Source: JAKFEW01 sp036675505 (GTDB taxonomy: Bacteria > Cyanobacteriota > Sericytochromatia > S15B-MN24 > JAQBPE01). From it: 64,000 nt of DNA. The notes beneath the pieces are model-generated. The model saw only the letters and a program-made list of their open reading frames with translations. It was not told where the DNA came from and made no database searches. Of the stretch, positions 1 to 8,413 are shown piece by piece. Position 1 is the first letter of the stretch; every line of letters starts with the position of its first letter. Made by a program: the position numbers and the translations under genes. The stretch covers positions 62,001-126,000 of the forward strand of contig JAKFEW010000058.1 of the NCBI GenBank assembly GCA_036675505.1, read 5' to 3'.

Positions 1-552
1 ATAGCGCAGCAGCACCGAATGGATCGTGCCGCCGCCGCCGGCCTCCATCAACTGGGGCCTCGCCCAGGTCGCCCACATCTCCTTGAGCTCCATCGGCACT
101 CCCGGGAAGCTCATGATCCAGGCGCGGTCGTGACGCGCCGAGAGCCCGAAGGCCGTGCCGGCCGGGTTGCGGATCAGGTCCGCCGACGGCGGGAAGAGCG
201 CCATCTTGTAGTTCGAGGCCACGAGCGGGCGCCGGCGCATGGCGAAGACGCGCTCGATGTGGTCGCGGACCTCCTGGCGCTCGGCGAGCGGCTCGCCCAT
301 CAGGCGGGCGATCGCCTCGATCGTGATGTCGTCCGCCGTCGGCCCGAGGCCGCCGGTGGTGACCACCAGATCCGCGCGGGCGCAGGCCCGGCCGAGCGCG
401 TCGGCCAGGCGATCCCAGTTGTCGCCGACGGTCGTGACCCACAGGACCGAGATGCCGAGGGCGGCCAACTCCCGCGCGATCCAGGTCGCGTTCGAATTGA
501 CCGTCTGCCCGATCAGCAGCTCCGTCCCGATGCAGAGGATTTCCGCCTGCAT
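1..552 (-). CDS. cinA: CinA-family protein, N-terminal part (partial, runs off the left edge)
   Basis: CinA (competence/damage-inducible) proteins combine an N-terminal molybdopterin-binding-like COG1058 domain with a C-terminal nicotinamide-nucleotide amidase domain. Only the first 184 residues are in the window. They begin MQAEILCIGTELLIGQTVNSN and contain VVTTGGLGPTADDITIEA and, near the edge, SFPGVPMELKEMW, all hallmarks of the N-terminal domain. The ATG at 552 is preceded on the minus strand by an AGGGG Shine-Dalgarno that overlaps the stop codon of upp, so the two are probably translationally coupled. Because the C-terminus is missing, it cannot be said whether the amidase domain is present. 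Confidence 0.9.
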   Translation of the reverse strand, partial: MQAEILCIGTELLIGQTVNSNATWIARELAALGISVLWVTTVGDNWDRLADALGRACARADLVVTTGGLGPTADDITIEAIARLMGEPLAERQEVRDHIERVFAMRRRPLVASNYKMALFPPSADLIRNPAGTAFGLSARHDRAWIMSFPGVPMELKEMWATWARPQLMEAGGGGTIHSVLLRY

Positions 553-557
553 GACCC

Positions 558-1220
558 CTAGATCACGGTGCCGAAGGCCCGGTCGCCCGCGTCGCCAAGG
601 CCCGGCACGATGTAGCCGAGCTCGTTGAGGTGCGAGTCCACCGACACGCAGTAGATCGGCACCTCCGGGTACTGGCGATGAACGTTCGCCACGCCTTCCG
701 GCGCCGCGATCAGGCAAAGGAACTTGATCCGCTTGGCGCCGCGCTTCTTGAAGGCCGCGATCGTGGCGGTGGCGGAGCCGCCGGTGGCGAGCATCGGGTC
801 GAGGATCAGCACGGTGGCGTCCTCGCGGATCTGCCCCGGCAGCTTGAGGTAGTACTCGACAGGCTGCAGCGTTTCCTCGTTGCGGTAGAGGCCGATGTGG
901 CGCACCTGCGCCTCGGGCAGCAGCTCGGTGGCGGATTCCATCATGGCGAGGCCGGCGCGCAGGATCGGCGCGACGATGAGCGGCCGATCGCCGAAGGTAT
1001 GGCCCTTCGTCACCTCGAGCGGCGTGGGCACGTCCACGACGTCGGTCTCGAGATCCCGCGTGGCCTCGTAGATCAGGAACTTCGCGAGCTCGCGCACGCG
1101 GTTGCGGAAGCGCGGGGTCGGCGTGTCCTTGTGGCGCAGCTCGGCGAGCGCCGTGCACACCAGGGGATGGTACAGCTGGACGACGGTGCCGGTAGCGGTC
1201 GACTGGGGCGAACTGGACAT
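558..1220 (-). CDS. upp: Uracil phosphoribosyltransferase
   Basis: Converts uracil and PRPP to UMP in pyrimidine salvage; cytoplasmic. The 220-residue product matches the family length of about 210. The PRPP-binding loop (ILDPMLATGGSA) is near residues 149-160, and the typical RAGLAMMESATELLPEAQVRHIG segment spans about 98-120. A longer reading frame reaches back to 1262, but the ATG at 1220 has a strong AGGAGGT seven bases upstream and gives the expected N-terminus, so it is chosen. The stop codon is 5 bases from cinA, which follows in the same operon. Confidence 0.95.
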   Translation of the reverse strand: MSSSPQSTATGTVVQLYHPLVCTALAELRHKDTPTPRFRNRVRELAKFLIYEATRDLETDVVDVPTPLEVTKGHTFGDRPLIVAPILRAGLAMMESATELLPEAQVRHIGLYRNEETLQPVEYYLKLPGQIREDATVLILDPMLATGGSATATIAAFKKRGAKRIKFLCLIAAPEGVANVHRQYPEVPIYCVSVDSHLNELGYIVPGLGDAGDRAFGTVI

Positions 1221-1307
1221 GGGGCGAACCTCCTGATCGGCCGCCATGATGCCCGCTCGCACTTCGCTTGTCCAGCCACGCTCCGACCAACCCCCGCGCC
1301 GGGCGGA

Positions 1308-1928
1308 TCAGTCGCCCGCGTTCGCCGCCTCGACGACGCGGCAGAGCACCTCGACGGGCCTGGTGGCCGCTCCCACGAGCACCTTGCCGCTCTCGGCGTG
1401 GATCAGCACCTCGGCGTCGTCGGCCTTGATGCCCCATAGCGGCGGCGCGAGCCGCGCGCGACCGAGCGCGAGCAGCGCGATGGGCTTGCCGTGATCGGCC
1501 GGCAACTGGGCCTTGGCGATCGCCAGCGCGCGCTTCGCATCGACGGGCCAGCGCTCGATCTCGGCGAAGGCCTTGGCCGCCAGCGCGAGCTTGCGGTCCG
1601 CGATCACGCGCGGCTTCTGCCACCAGGTGGTCAGCTTGGTCTCGATCACGCACAGCTCGTCCGCCTTGCCGCCGCGGAAGACGTGGAACACGACGCTCGA
1701 CAGCTCGAGCTTAGGCACGGCCCAGACCACGCCGATGAGCGTCGCGCCGGCGCGCCACTCCTGAGCCTTGCGGCGGGCTTTCTCCTCGGCCTGCTCGGGC
1801 GCCAGGCGGGCGCTGGCGAGCCCGGGCGTAGGCACGCGCGCGACATCGGGCGATGGCGTGGCGCGGCCACATCCGGCCAGGACGGCGCCCGCCAGCATCA
1901 CCAGGCCCCATCGATCGATCGTGCGCAT
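1308..1928 (-). CDS. Hypothetical lipoprotein
   Basis: A 206-residue secreted lipoprotein of unknown function. The start at 1928 (MRTIDRWGLVMLAGAVLAGC) has a GGAGGG Shine-Dalgarno 7 bases upstream and gives a clean signal peptide with lipobox LAGC. The mature part begins with a short Pro/Ser stretch, then a lysine/alanine-rich helix (EQAEEKARRKAQEW) and a region with VLIHAESGKVLVGA that faintly resembles PepSY-type folds. That similarity is too weak to name a domain. It is divergent from the octapeptide-repeat lipoprotein at 2044, and the shared upstream region carries a TTAAC-type direct repeat. Confidence 0.7.
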   Translation of the reverse strand: MRTIDRWGLVMLAGAVLAGCGRATPSPDVARVPTPGLASARLAPEQAEEKARRKAQEWRAGATLIGVVWAVPKLELSSVVFHVFRGGKADELCVIETKLTTWWQKPRVIADRKLALAAKAFAEIERWPVDAKRALAIAKAQLPADHGKPIALLALGRARLAPPLWGIKADDAEVLIHAESGKVLVGAATRPVEVLCRVVEAANAGD

Positions 1929-1951
1929 GTTATCCCTCCAACTACCAACCC

Positions 1952-1967
1952 ATAACCTCACCTTAAC
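1952..1967. promoter_or_regulatory. TTAAC-type direct repeat, 11-bp period
   Basis: ATAAC at 1952-1956 and TTAAC at 1963-1967 lie exactly 11 bp apart in the divergent intergenic region between the lipoproteins starting at 1928 and 2044. Eleven-bp direct repeats of TTAAC-like half-sites are typical of OmpR/PhoB-family regulators. The same arrangement occurs upstream of other genes in this window. Function is inferred. Confidence 0.45.
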
Positions 1968-2043
1968 ACTATCGGGCGCTCGCTGGCTAGCCCCTACCGG
2001 GCGGGTATGACGCGCTCGGCAGATTTGGAAGGCCGGAGGTCAG

Positions 2044-3729
2044 ATGCGTCGAGGAATCGCAATCGCGATCATGATGTTGGTGGGCGCGTGCCAGCCGCCC
2101 GGCGCCACCAACGGGGGCGGCAAGGCCACGCGCACGAACGCCGCGCCGTCGACCTCGCCGTCGACCGCACCGAGCGCGGCGGGTCCGCGCCCGAAGGCCT
2201 CCCCCGCGCCAAAGGCTTCGGCCGGCACGGGCGCCACCGCCACCTCGAGCGCCGCCCCGATCACCGACGTCACCAAGCTCGGCAGGCTCCAGGCGCCGCC
2301 TGGCGCCACCAGCAAGCTCACCGGCACGATCAAGGTCGACGCGGCGTACATGGTCTCGGCCGGCGCGGGCAACATCCTGAGCCACAACGGCGCGCAGATC
2401 GTGGCCGCCGGCGGCCTGAACATGATCGCCGCGGGGGCCGGGAACCTCGTCGCCGCGGGCGGGCTGAACCTGGTCGCGGCCGGTGGCCTGAACCTGGTCG
2501 CGGCCGGCGGCCTCAACCTGGTCGCGGCGGGCGGCCTGAACATGATCGCGGCCGGCGCTGGCAACGCCCTGCCGGCCAACGCGGGCGCCTACGCCCTCGC
2601 CCAGGCCGCGACCGCGCCGCGCGCCGGCGACCAGCTGCCGGCGGCCGGCATGCTCGTCTCGGTCGCCTCGCTCACCACGCGGCAATACCTCCCGCTCGGC
2701 CAGGACGCGAGCGGCCAGCCCGTGTACGTCGTCTTGTCCGACGCGTCCGGCGGCTACGAGCTCTACGTGCCCGAAGGGGCAGACACGAACCTGCTCGTGA
2801 TCGTCCAGCCTCCCGGCAAGCCGGATCCCCGCCTCGTTTTCAACGTCTTCACGCCGCGCGCCGAGGAGACGCGCCGGATCGTCGACGAGGACTCGGCCCT
2901 GGGCGCCCGCTACCTGCGCACCTGCATGATCGCCCGCCTGAACGAGACGCTGATCAACGACGACCCGGCGGCGATGATGGCGATGTTCAACGGCGAGGCG
3001 GCCGCGATGGAAGGCATCAGCGAGATCCTGATCCGCTTCGCGAAGTATTACCGGGCGATCGCCATCTCGAAGGGCATCGGCCGCGACACCGACCCGCGGG
3101 TGCGGTCGGCGATGTCGCAGGCGATCGCCGACGCCGCCCTCGCGATGCTCGACATCGAAGGCGTCGAGATGGACCCGGTGCTCGCCCCCCAGTGGACCGG
3201 CGACCGCCGGGCCCGGGCCGCCCAGGTGCTCGGCGCGGCCATGCGCGACCTGCGCGAGCGCGGCGCGCGCTACCTGGCCGACCCGGCGGACCCGACGCGA
3301 TACCGCGAGCGCATCGACCCGGCCTTCCTCGCGAAGGTGAACGGTCCGCAGGAGCGCGAGGTCGGGCATTTCGACGTGAGCACGATTCCGCCGTTGATCG
3401 AGCCGAACCGCCGCATCCTGCTCCCGGCCGACCTCACCACGTTCGTCATCGACGAGTACCTCGCGCCCCACCGCGACTGGGTCTGGACGCCGCTCTCGAA
3501 CCTGTATACCTGGATCGAGCCGGACCCGGCCGCCTCGGCGGCCGCCAGCCGCGAAGCGGGCGAGCAGTTCTCGAACACCGTCCGCTTCTCCGCGGCGGCG
3601 CTCGCAGGGACCCTCGCCATCAACCTCGCCCCCCTGGGTGAGGGTCCGGACGCCCAACCCGGCACGCCCGCCGGCCTGGCGGCCGTCGCGGCGGCCCGCG
3701 CCTTCGACCCCGCGGAGGAAAGACCTTGA
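2044..3729 (+). CDS. Lipoprotein with ten octapeptide (VAAGGLN) repeats
   Basis: A 561-residue lipoprotein. The signal peptide MRRGIAIAIMMLVGAC ends in lipobox VGAC and is followed by an Ala/Pro/Ser/Thr linker (residues 20-75). Residues 103-182 are ten consecutive 8-residue repeats such as IVAAGGLN, MIAAGAGN and LVAAGGLN; four are near-identical, encoded by a 24-bp tandem repeat. The remaining 380 residues match no family recognised here; they are a mixed alpha/beta region rich in Arg/Asp/Glu. The stop codon overlaps the TTG start of the next gene, which also carries octapeptide repeats, so the two are a translationally coupled pair. The repeat probably forms a small solenoid or beta-structure (inference). 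Confidence 0.8.
   Translation: MRRGIAIAIMMLVGACQPPGATNGGGKATRTNAAPSTSPSTAPSAAGPRPKASPAPKASAGTGATATSSAAPITDVTKLGRLQAPPGATSKLTGTIKVDAAYMVSAGAGNILSHNGAQIVAAGGLNMIAAGAGNLVAAGGLNLVAAGGLNLVAAGGLNLVAAGGLNMIAAGAGNALPANAGAYALAQAATAPRAGDQLPAAGMLVSVASLTTRQYLPLGQDASGQPVYVVLSDASGGYELYVPEGADTNLLVIVQPPGKPDPRLVFNVFTPRAEETRRIVDEDSALGARYLRTCMIARLNETLINDDPAAMMAMFNGEAAAMEGISEILIRFAKYYRAIAISKGIGRDTDPRVRSAMSQAIADAALAMLDIEGVEMDPVLAPQWTGDRRARAAQVLGAAMRDLRERGARYLADPADPTRYRERIDPAFLAKVNGPQEREVGHFDVSTIPPLIEPNRRILLPADLTTFVIDEYLAPHRDWVWTPLSNLYTWIEPDPAASAAASREAGEQFSNTVRFSAAALAGTLAINLAPLGEGPDAQPGTPAGLAAVAAARAFDPAEERP
2350..2589 (+). repeat. 24-bp tandem repeat encoding octapeptides
   Basis: Ten in-frame 24-bp units encode the octapeptide block of the lipoprotein at 2044. 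Units 5-8 (2452-2547) are nearly identical at the DNA level (ctggtcgcggccggcggcct and close variants); the outer units have diverged. Such arrays can change copy number by slippage. Confidence 0.85.
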
Positions 3730-5687
3730 CCCGCGTACGACGTCGCCTTTCGCTGGGCTTGCTGACCGCGTTGACCGCCGCCGCCTGTTCCTCGCCGCAG
3801 GCGCCCGCCCCGCCCACCGAAAGCGGCACCGCGCGCGTTTCGGCCGCCTCGAAGGTGCGCGCGCTGCCGGTCGCGGCCAACAAGGGCGTGCTCCGGGGCG
3901 AGCTGTTGGTGCCGGTCGCCGGCGTGATCGCGAACCACGGCGCCAAGCTGGTCGCGAACAACAGCGCGGCCGTGGTCGCCAACAACGCCGCCGGCGTGAT
4001 CGCGAACCATGGCGCTGGCTACAGCGTCGTTGCCACCGATGATCTGCTCGAGCCGGCCGCGAACGTGGAGGTCGTGGCCTTCGATCTGGCCGGCCGCCGC
4101 CTCGACGGCGCGAGCGGCCGGACGGACGCCCAGGGCCGCTTCGAGCTCAAGGGGCTCGGCTCCTCCGCGGCGGTGATCGTGCTGCGCGCGAGCCTCCAGC
4201 GCGACGGCCGGGCGATCGCGCTCTCCAGCGTGGTGGCGGCCCCGCGCGACGGCGTGATCGAGGGCGTGAAGGTGGACCCGGCCACGTCGCTGGTGGCCCG
4301 CAAGGTCGCGGCCCTGATTGAACGCGACGCCGTCGAGCCTGTCACGTTGCGCCCCGACGGGCTCGCGGCGGCGGCGAAGGCGATCGCCGCGTCCCTCGGC
4401 GGCGCCGAGGTCACCATCGCGGTGGCCGGCGGCAACGCCCAGGCCGCCGAAACGCTCGACACCCTGTTCGCCCAGAACGAAGGCCTGCGCGGCGAGGTCG
4501 ACCGCGCCGCCGGTGCGGCCGTGGCCCGGGCGCTGCCCACCGCGCCACCCGCCACGCCAGGCGGTCCGGCCTCCGGCCCGCCGGCCAGCGCGGCGCCGCT
4601 GGTCGCGGTCGGCCCGGGCGTCGCGTCGGGCGAGCCGAAGGCCGAACCATCGCCCGCCGCCGAACCATCGCCCTCGGCCGCGCCTTCGCCGAACACGACA
4701 GCGGCCCCGTCGATCGCGCCCTCCGTGAGGCCGTCCGAGCAGCCCGCGTCCTCGCCATCACCCGTCCCGAGCAGCGGTGTCTGGAGCGTGACCACGCTCG
4801 CGGGCGGCGACTTCGGCGAGGGCGACGGCATCGGCACGGCCGCGCAGTTCAAGGCGCCCTCGGACGTGGACCTCGCGACGAACGGCGAGCTGATCGTCCT
4901 CGACGCCGACAGCGAACACCTGCGGCGCGTGACCACGACGGGCAAGGTGACCACCTGGCAGCTGCCGGGCGGCGACCACCACCACGTCGAGGACGCCGAA
5001 TCCATCGCCGTTGACGCCCAGGGTCGCGTCTACGCGCCGAAATCCGGCGCCGGCGGTCCTGCCGTCTGGCGCTACACCGACGGCGGGGCCGCTGTGAACT
5101 TCGCGGCGCTGCCGGCCGGGGCCGCGAGTATCGAGCTGCCGAGGGGCCTGGATTTCAACACCGGCGGCTCGCTTTACTACGCGATCGTGGGCGGGACCGA
5201 GGACACGTTGCGCGCGATCACGGCGGCCGGTGCCGAGGGCCCGGTGCTGAACGCCGGCGGGCTGCCGGTGGTCGTCCAGGGCTCCCGGGCGATCGTGGCG
5301 GGCCCGGACGGCATCCTCTACGTCGCCGGCGACCACCGGATCTTCAAGGTCACCCCGCAAGGCGGCGTCGCGACCCTGGCCGGCAACGACGACGGGTACG
5401 CCGAGGGCACCGGCACGGAAGCCCGCTTCGACGGCATCAGCGACCTCGCCCTGGCCCCGGACGGCAGCCTGATCGTCGCGGATGCCGACAACAACCGGAT
5501 TCGCCGCGTCACGACGGCCGGCGTCGTCACCACCGTGGCGGGCGACGGCATCGAGGGCTTCCGAAACGGCGCGGCAAACACAGCGCGCTTCAGCAACCCG
5601 CTCGGCGTGGCCGTCGCCGCCGATGGCACCGTGTACGTGGCCGACGAGGGCAACGACGCCATCCGCAAGTTCACGCTGCCCCAATGA
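3726..5687 (+). CDS. Lipoprotein with octapeptide repeats, carboxypeptidase-regulatory-like domain and NHL beta-propeller
   Basis: A 653-residue lipoprotein starting at TTG 3726 with GAGGAAAG upstream; it overlaps the previous stop (TTGA). Order of parts: signal peptide with Cys21; four octapeptides (VIANHGAK, LVANNSAA, VVANNAAG, VIANHGAG) at residues 67-98; a carboxypeptidase-regulatory-like beta-sandwich at about 100-165 (GRTDAQGRFELKGL); a Pro/Ser/Ala linker at about 270-345; then NHL repeats to the end. The repeats are visible from phrases such as DLALAPDGSLIVADADNNRI and GVAVAADGTVYVADEGNDAI. NHL propellers bind proteins or ligands, so this is probably a surface or periplasmic binding protein. 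No catalytic site is seen. Confidence 0.85.
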   Translation: MTRVRRRLSLGLLTALTAAACSSPQAPAPPTESGTARVSAASKVRALPVAANKGVLRGELLVPVAGVIANHGAKLVANNSAAVVANNAAGVIANHGAGYSVVATDDLLEPAANVEVVAFDLAGRRLDGASGRTDAQGRFELKGLGSSAAVIVLRASLQRDGRAIALSSVVAAPRDGVIEGVKVDPATSLVARKVAALIERDAVEPVTLRPDGLAAAAKAIAASLGGAEVTIAVAGGNAQAAETLDTLFAQNEGLRGEVDRAAGAAVARALPTAPPATPGGPASGPPASAAPLVAVGPGVASGEPKAEPSPAAEPSPSAAPSPNTTAAPSIAPSVRPSEQPASSPSPVPSSGVWSVTTLAGGDFGEGDGIGTAAQFKAPSDVDLATNGELIVLDADSEHLRRVTTTGKVTTWQLPGGDHHHVEDAESIAVDAQGRVYAPKSGAGGPAVWRYTDGGAAVNFAALPAGAASIELPRGLDFNTGGSLYYAIVGGTEDTLRAITAAGAEGPVLNAGGLPVVVQGSRAIVAGPDGILYVAGDHRIFKVTPQGGVATLAGNDDGYAEGTGTEARFDGISDLALAPDGSLIVADADNNRIRRVTTAGVVTTVAGDGIEGFRNGAANTARFSNPLGVAVAADGTVYVADEGNDAIRKFTLPQ

Positions 5688-5692
5688 GAAAC

Positions 5693-5713
5693 GGGGCCGG
5701 CGTTGCCGGCCCC
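5693..5713. terminator. Bidirectional hairpin terminator
   Basis: A 9-bp perfect stem GGGGCCGGC / GCCGGCCCC with a 3-nt loop lies between the convergent NHL lipoprotein and subtilase genes. There is no long T-tract on either side. Confidence 0.7.
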
Positions 5714-5729
5714 GCCAGGTAGGGGGAGA

Positions 5730-6995
5730 TTACTCGCCGAGCGCGGCGGTGACGTCCACTTCGCCGTGACCGAACATCGGGTCGACGCCGGGCGCGCCCA
5801 TGTCCTTGGCCGTGCGCTCGAGCTGCTCCTTGACCTGCTGGGCGGTCCAGTCCGGGTGCTGGCTCCACACCAGCGCAGACACGCCGGCGACGTAGGGGGC
5901 CGCCATGCTGGTGCCGCTGAACTTGGCGTAGGTGTCGCCCGGGATCGTCGACAGGATGCCGACGCCGGGAGCGGTGACGCTCATGCTGGCGTCGTGGTTC
6001 GAGAACTTCGCGAGGCCGCCGCCGCTGTCAGTCGCGCCCACGGAGAGCACGCCGGGGTACGCGGCCGGGAAGCCCAGGCCGTCGGCGCTGTTGCCGGCCG
6101 CCGCGACCACCAGCGCGCCGCTCATCACGGCCGCTTCGTAGAACTTGCGCTCGACGCTGGTCGTCGCCGTGCCGCCGAGGCTCATGCTGACGATCTTCGC
6201 GCCGTTGGTGATCGAGTAGGCGACGCCCTTCATGACGTCGTATTCCGTGCCGCCGCCCTTCGCGGTGAGCACCTTCACGGCCATCAGCTTCACGCCGGGC
6301 GCCACGCCCGCGATGCCGACGCTGTTGTTGGCGGTCGCGCCGATGATGCCGGCGCAGTGCGTGCCGTGGGCGTTGTCGTCCATCGGGCCGTTCTTGTCCT
6401 TGCGGTTGAAGATCATGCCCGGGCGGAACGTGAAGTCCTGGCCGAGGACCACGCGGTCCTTCAAGTCGGGGTGGGTGTAGTCGATGCCGGTGTCGACCAC
6501 GGCCACGATCAGGTTCGGGTCGCCGGTGGTGATCTTCCAGGCCTGCGGCACGTTCTTCTGCAAGAGGCCGTACTGCAGGGGGAAGAACTCGTCGTCCGGC
6601 GCCTCGCCGTTGGTCGGCCCGCCGAGCGCGTACATCATGGTGTTCGGGTCGGCATGCTTGATGCCGGCCTGGCCGCGCAGCGAGCCCAGGACGCGCTGGA
6701 GCATGTTCTTCTGGCCGACGTCGAAGAGGTGGTAGGTCATGCCGCGGAACGAGAAGCTGTCGAGGTGCGAGGCGCCCGAGACCTTGGGAGCCGGGACGCG
6801 ATCGCCCTCGGTCGCGACGATCATTTCAGCGGGGGCATCCGCGAAGGCGTTCTTGGCCTGCATGAGCGGACGCTCACTCGCGATCTGTGCGCGTGCCGGG
6901 GCTTTCGCGCCGATCACCGGTCCGCCGCAGGCGGCCAGCGTCAACGAGCCCGCCAGCGCAGACACGATCACCGAGGCGTACTTCCACTGAGACAT
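5730..6995 (-). CDS. S8 family serine peptidase (subtilisin-like lipoprotein)
   Basis: A 421-residue subtilase, probably anchored outside the cytoplasm. The signal peptide ends in lipobox LAAC (Cys23). Residues 30-125 look like a propeptide, then the catalytic domain carries the full triad: Asp168 in AVVDTGIDYTHPD, His210 in AHGTHCAGI and Ser363 in FSGTSMAAPYVAGV; the oxyanion Asn is Asn302 (AAAGNS). It resembles thermitase/fervidolysin-type secreted proteases. The start has a GGAGGT site. A promoter-like TTAACA-N16-TATTCA lies about 25-55 bases upstream, overlapping a perfect 15-bp tandem duplication. Confidence 0.93.
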   Translation of the reverse strand: MSQWKYASVIVSALAGSLTLAACGGPVIGAKAPARAQIASERPLMQAKNAFADAPAEMIVATEGDRVPAPKVSGASHLDSFSFRGMTYHLFDVGQKNMLQRVLGSLRGQAGIKHADPNTMMYALGGPTNGEAPDDEFFPLQYGLLQKNVPQAWKITTGDPNLIVAVVDTGIDYTHPDLKDRVVLGQDFTFRPGMIFNRKDKNGPMDDNAHGTHCAGIIGATANNSVGIAGVAPGVKLMAVKVLTAKGGGTEYDVMKGVAYSITNGAKIVSMSLGGTATTSVERKFYEAAVMSGALVVAAAGNSADGLGFPAAYPGVLSVGATDSGGGLAKFSNHDASMSVTAPGVGILSTIPGDTYAKFSGTSMAAPYVAGVSALVWSQHPDWTAQQVKEQLERTAKDMGAPGVDPMFGHGEVDVTAALGE

Positions 6996-7009
6996 CGTTA
7001 CCTCCGGGC

Positions 7010-7039
7010 ACAGCTTTTCTGAATACAGCTTTTCTGAAT
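7010..7039. repeat. 15-bp perfect tandem duplication in the leader of the subtilase gene
   Basis: ACAGCTTTTCTGAAT occurs twice head to tail (7010-7024 and 7025-7039) immediately upstream of the peptidase Shine-Dalgarno. The junction of the two copies forms the candidate -10 hexamer. Confidence 0.8.
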
Positions 7040-7047
7040 GCTGTTAA
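7020..7047 (-). promoter_or_regulatory. Candidate promoter of the subtilase gene
   Basis: On the minus strand TTAACA (7047-7042), a 16-bp spacer and TATTCA (7025-7020) resemble a sigma70 promoter, with a GGAGGT site and ATG following. The -10 falls at the tandem-repeat junction. Spacing and sequence only; no transcription data. Confidence 0.4.
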
Positions 7048-7110
7048 CGCTATCCCGCTGGGCCCGATCGATCTTGTCCTGGGAAGATGAAGCGACGGTT
7101 AAAGTTGGGT

Positions 7111-8235
7111 TCAATCTCGTTGAAAAGAGCGACCGGGCGCCGGCTGCAAGAGCGCCGCGAAGGCCGCCGTCAGAGGCACCGCGGCAGCCAGGCCGACCAG
7201 GCCGACCATCAGCGTGGTGGCTGCGCCGGCCAGCGTCTCGAGGTGGGGCAGCCGGATCCAGGCCGGCGGCTGGGCGCCGAGCGCGAGCAGCACCGGCAGG
7301 AAGCCGCCGAGGTAGGCGAGCAGCAGCGTGTTCGACGTGGTGGAGAGCAGGTCGCGTCCCACCTGCCAGCCGCTGCGGAAGAGCACCCCGCGGTCGAGCG
7401 TCGGGTTGGCTTCGCGCAGCTCGTCGACGGCCGCCGCGATCGAGAGCGAGAGGTCGAGCATCACGCCGAGCGCGCCGATCAACATGCTGGCCGCGAGCAA
7501 GCCCGGGAAGTTGATCACCGCGCCCGCGAGCGACTGCGCGGCCAGGCTCTCCTCGCTGACCATGCCGGTCAGCCGTGCGCCGCCCACGCAGAAGGCGGCG
7601 ACCAGGGCGGCGAGGCCGGTGGCGGCCGAGGTGCCGAGCACGGCGGCCCAGGTCTTGCGACCCATCCCGCTCGTGAGCAGCGCGGTCACCAAAGACACGG
7701 CCATCGCGATCAGCACGGCGAGCGGCAACGGGCTCCAGCCCCGCAAGGTGAGCGGCAGCAGCACGCCGGCCACCATCCCCAGCGTCATGGCGAGCGTCAA
7801 GATCGTCTTGAGGCCGCGCCACCCGCCAACCACGACCAGGGCCGCCAGCGTGGCCGCGAGCAGGCCGTAGACGGGGGTGGCGCGCTGGTAATCCACGATT
7901 TGCCAGTCGAGCTCGTCCGCATCTTCCACTGGCAGGCCGGCCACCACCACCCGGTCGCCCGGCGCGACCTCGAGCTCGAGGCCCTGGGGCCCGGTGCCGC
8001 GCTGGACGATGGTCACCGGCCGGCCCTGCGCATCGCCCGTGGTCAGCTCGACCGTGACGACCTGCTCCTCGGGCGTCTCGCCGGGCTCGATCCGCCGCAC
8101 CACGCCGAGCTCGTGGCGGGGCTCGACGTCTTCGAGCGAGACTGGCTCGTCGGCGCGGGCGGGGGCGATCGCGATCATGATGAGGATCATGAGTGCGGGC
8201 GCGAGGAAGCGGAGGAGGCGGGCGAGAAAGGGCAT
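7111..8235 (-). CDS. YibE/F-like integral membrane protein
   Basis: A 374-residue polytopic membrane protein. After a signal sequence (MPFLARLLRFLAPALMILIM), residues about 30-110 form a soluble extracytoplasmic domain (VVTVELTTGDAQGRPVTIVQ). At least seven hydrophobic segments follow, with typical YibE/F phrases such as VVGGWRGLKTILTLAMTLGM and AAAVDELREANPTL. YibE/F proteins are widespread permease-like proteins of unknown substrate. A longer frame begins at 8289, but the ATG at 8235 starts the signal sequence directly. It is not obviously in an operon with its neighbours. Confidence 0.85.
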   Translation of the reverse strand: MPFLARLLRFLAPALMILIMIAIAPARADEPVSLEDVEPRHELGVVRRIEPGETPEEQVVTVELTTGDAQGRPVTIVQRGTGPQGLELEVAPGDRVVVAGLPVEDADELDWQIVDYQRATPVYGLLAATLAALVVVGGWRGLKTILTLAMTLGMVAGVLLPLTLRGWSPLPLAVLIAMAVSLVTALLTSGMGRKTWAAVLGTSAATGLAALVAAFCVGGARLTGMVSEESLAAQSLAGAVINFPGLLAASMLIGALGVMLDLSLSIAAAVDELREANPTLDRGVLFRSGWQVGRDLLSTTSNTLLLAYLGGFLPVLLALGAQPPAWIRLPHLETLAGAATTLMVGLVGLAAAVPLTAAFAALLQPAPGRSFQRD

Positions 8236-8320
8236 GGGCCCTGCATTGGATAACGGACAGGCGCCCAGCGTCAACTCACCTTGCCACAAACTGAAAGGTG
8301 AACATCAGTCTAGAAAGGCG

Positions 8321-8335
8321 TTAAAGAACGTTTAA
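8321..8335 (+). promoter_or_regulatory. TTAA direct repeat at 11 bp upstream of the PLD-like lipoprotein
   Basis: TTAA at 8321-8324 and TTAA at 8332-8335 lie 11 bp apart in an AT-rich patch of the 178-bp gap between the divergent YibE/F and phospholipase-D-like genes. It belongs to the same class of half-site repeats seen elsewhere in the window. The gap holds no other recognisable feature. Confidence 0.35.
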
Positions 8336-8413
8336 TTTTCATTCACCGCGCACACGCCCGCCCGCACCTGAACCGACATGGAACCCAGCATCCCCCTGTC
8401 CGAGGAGCGTTCC

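Noticed and set aside
2350..2589. CRISPR-like array
   Set aside because: Units are contiguous with no spacers and are in-frame coding repeats.
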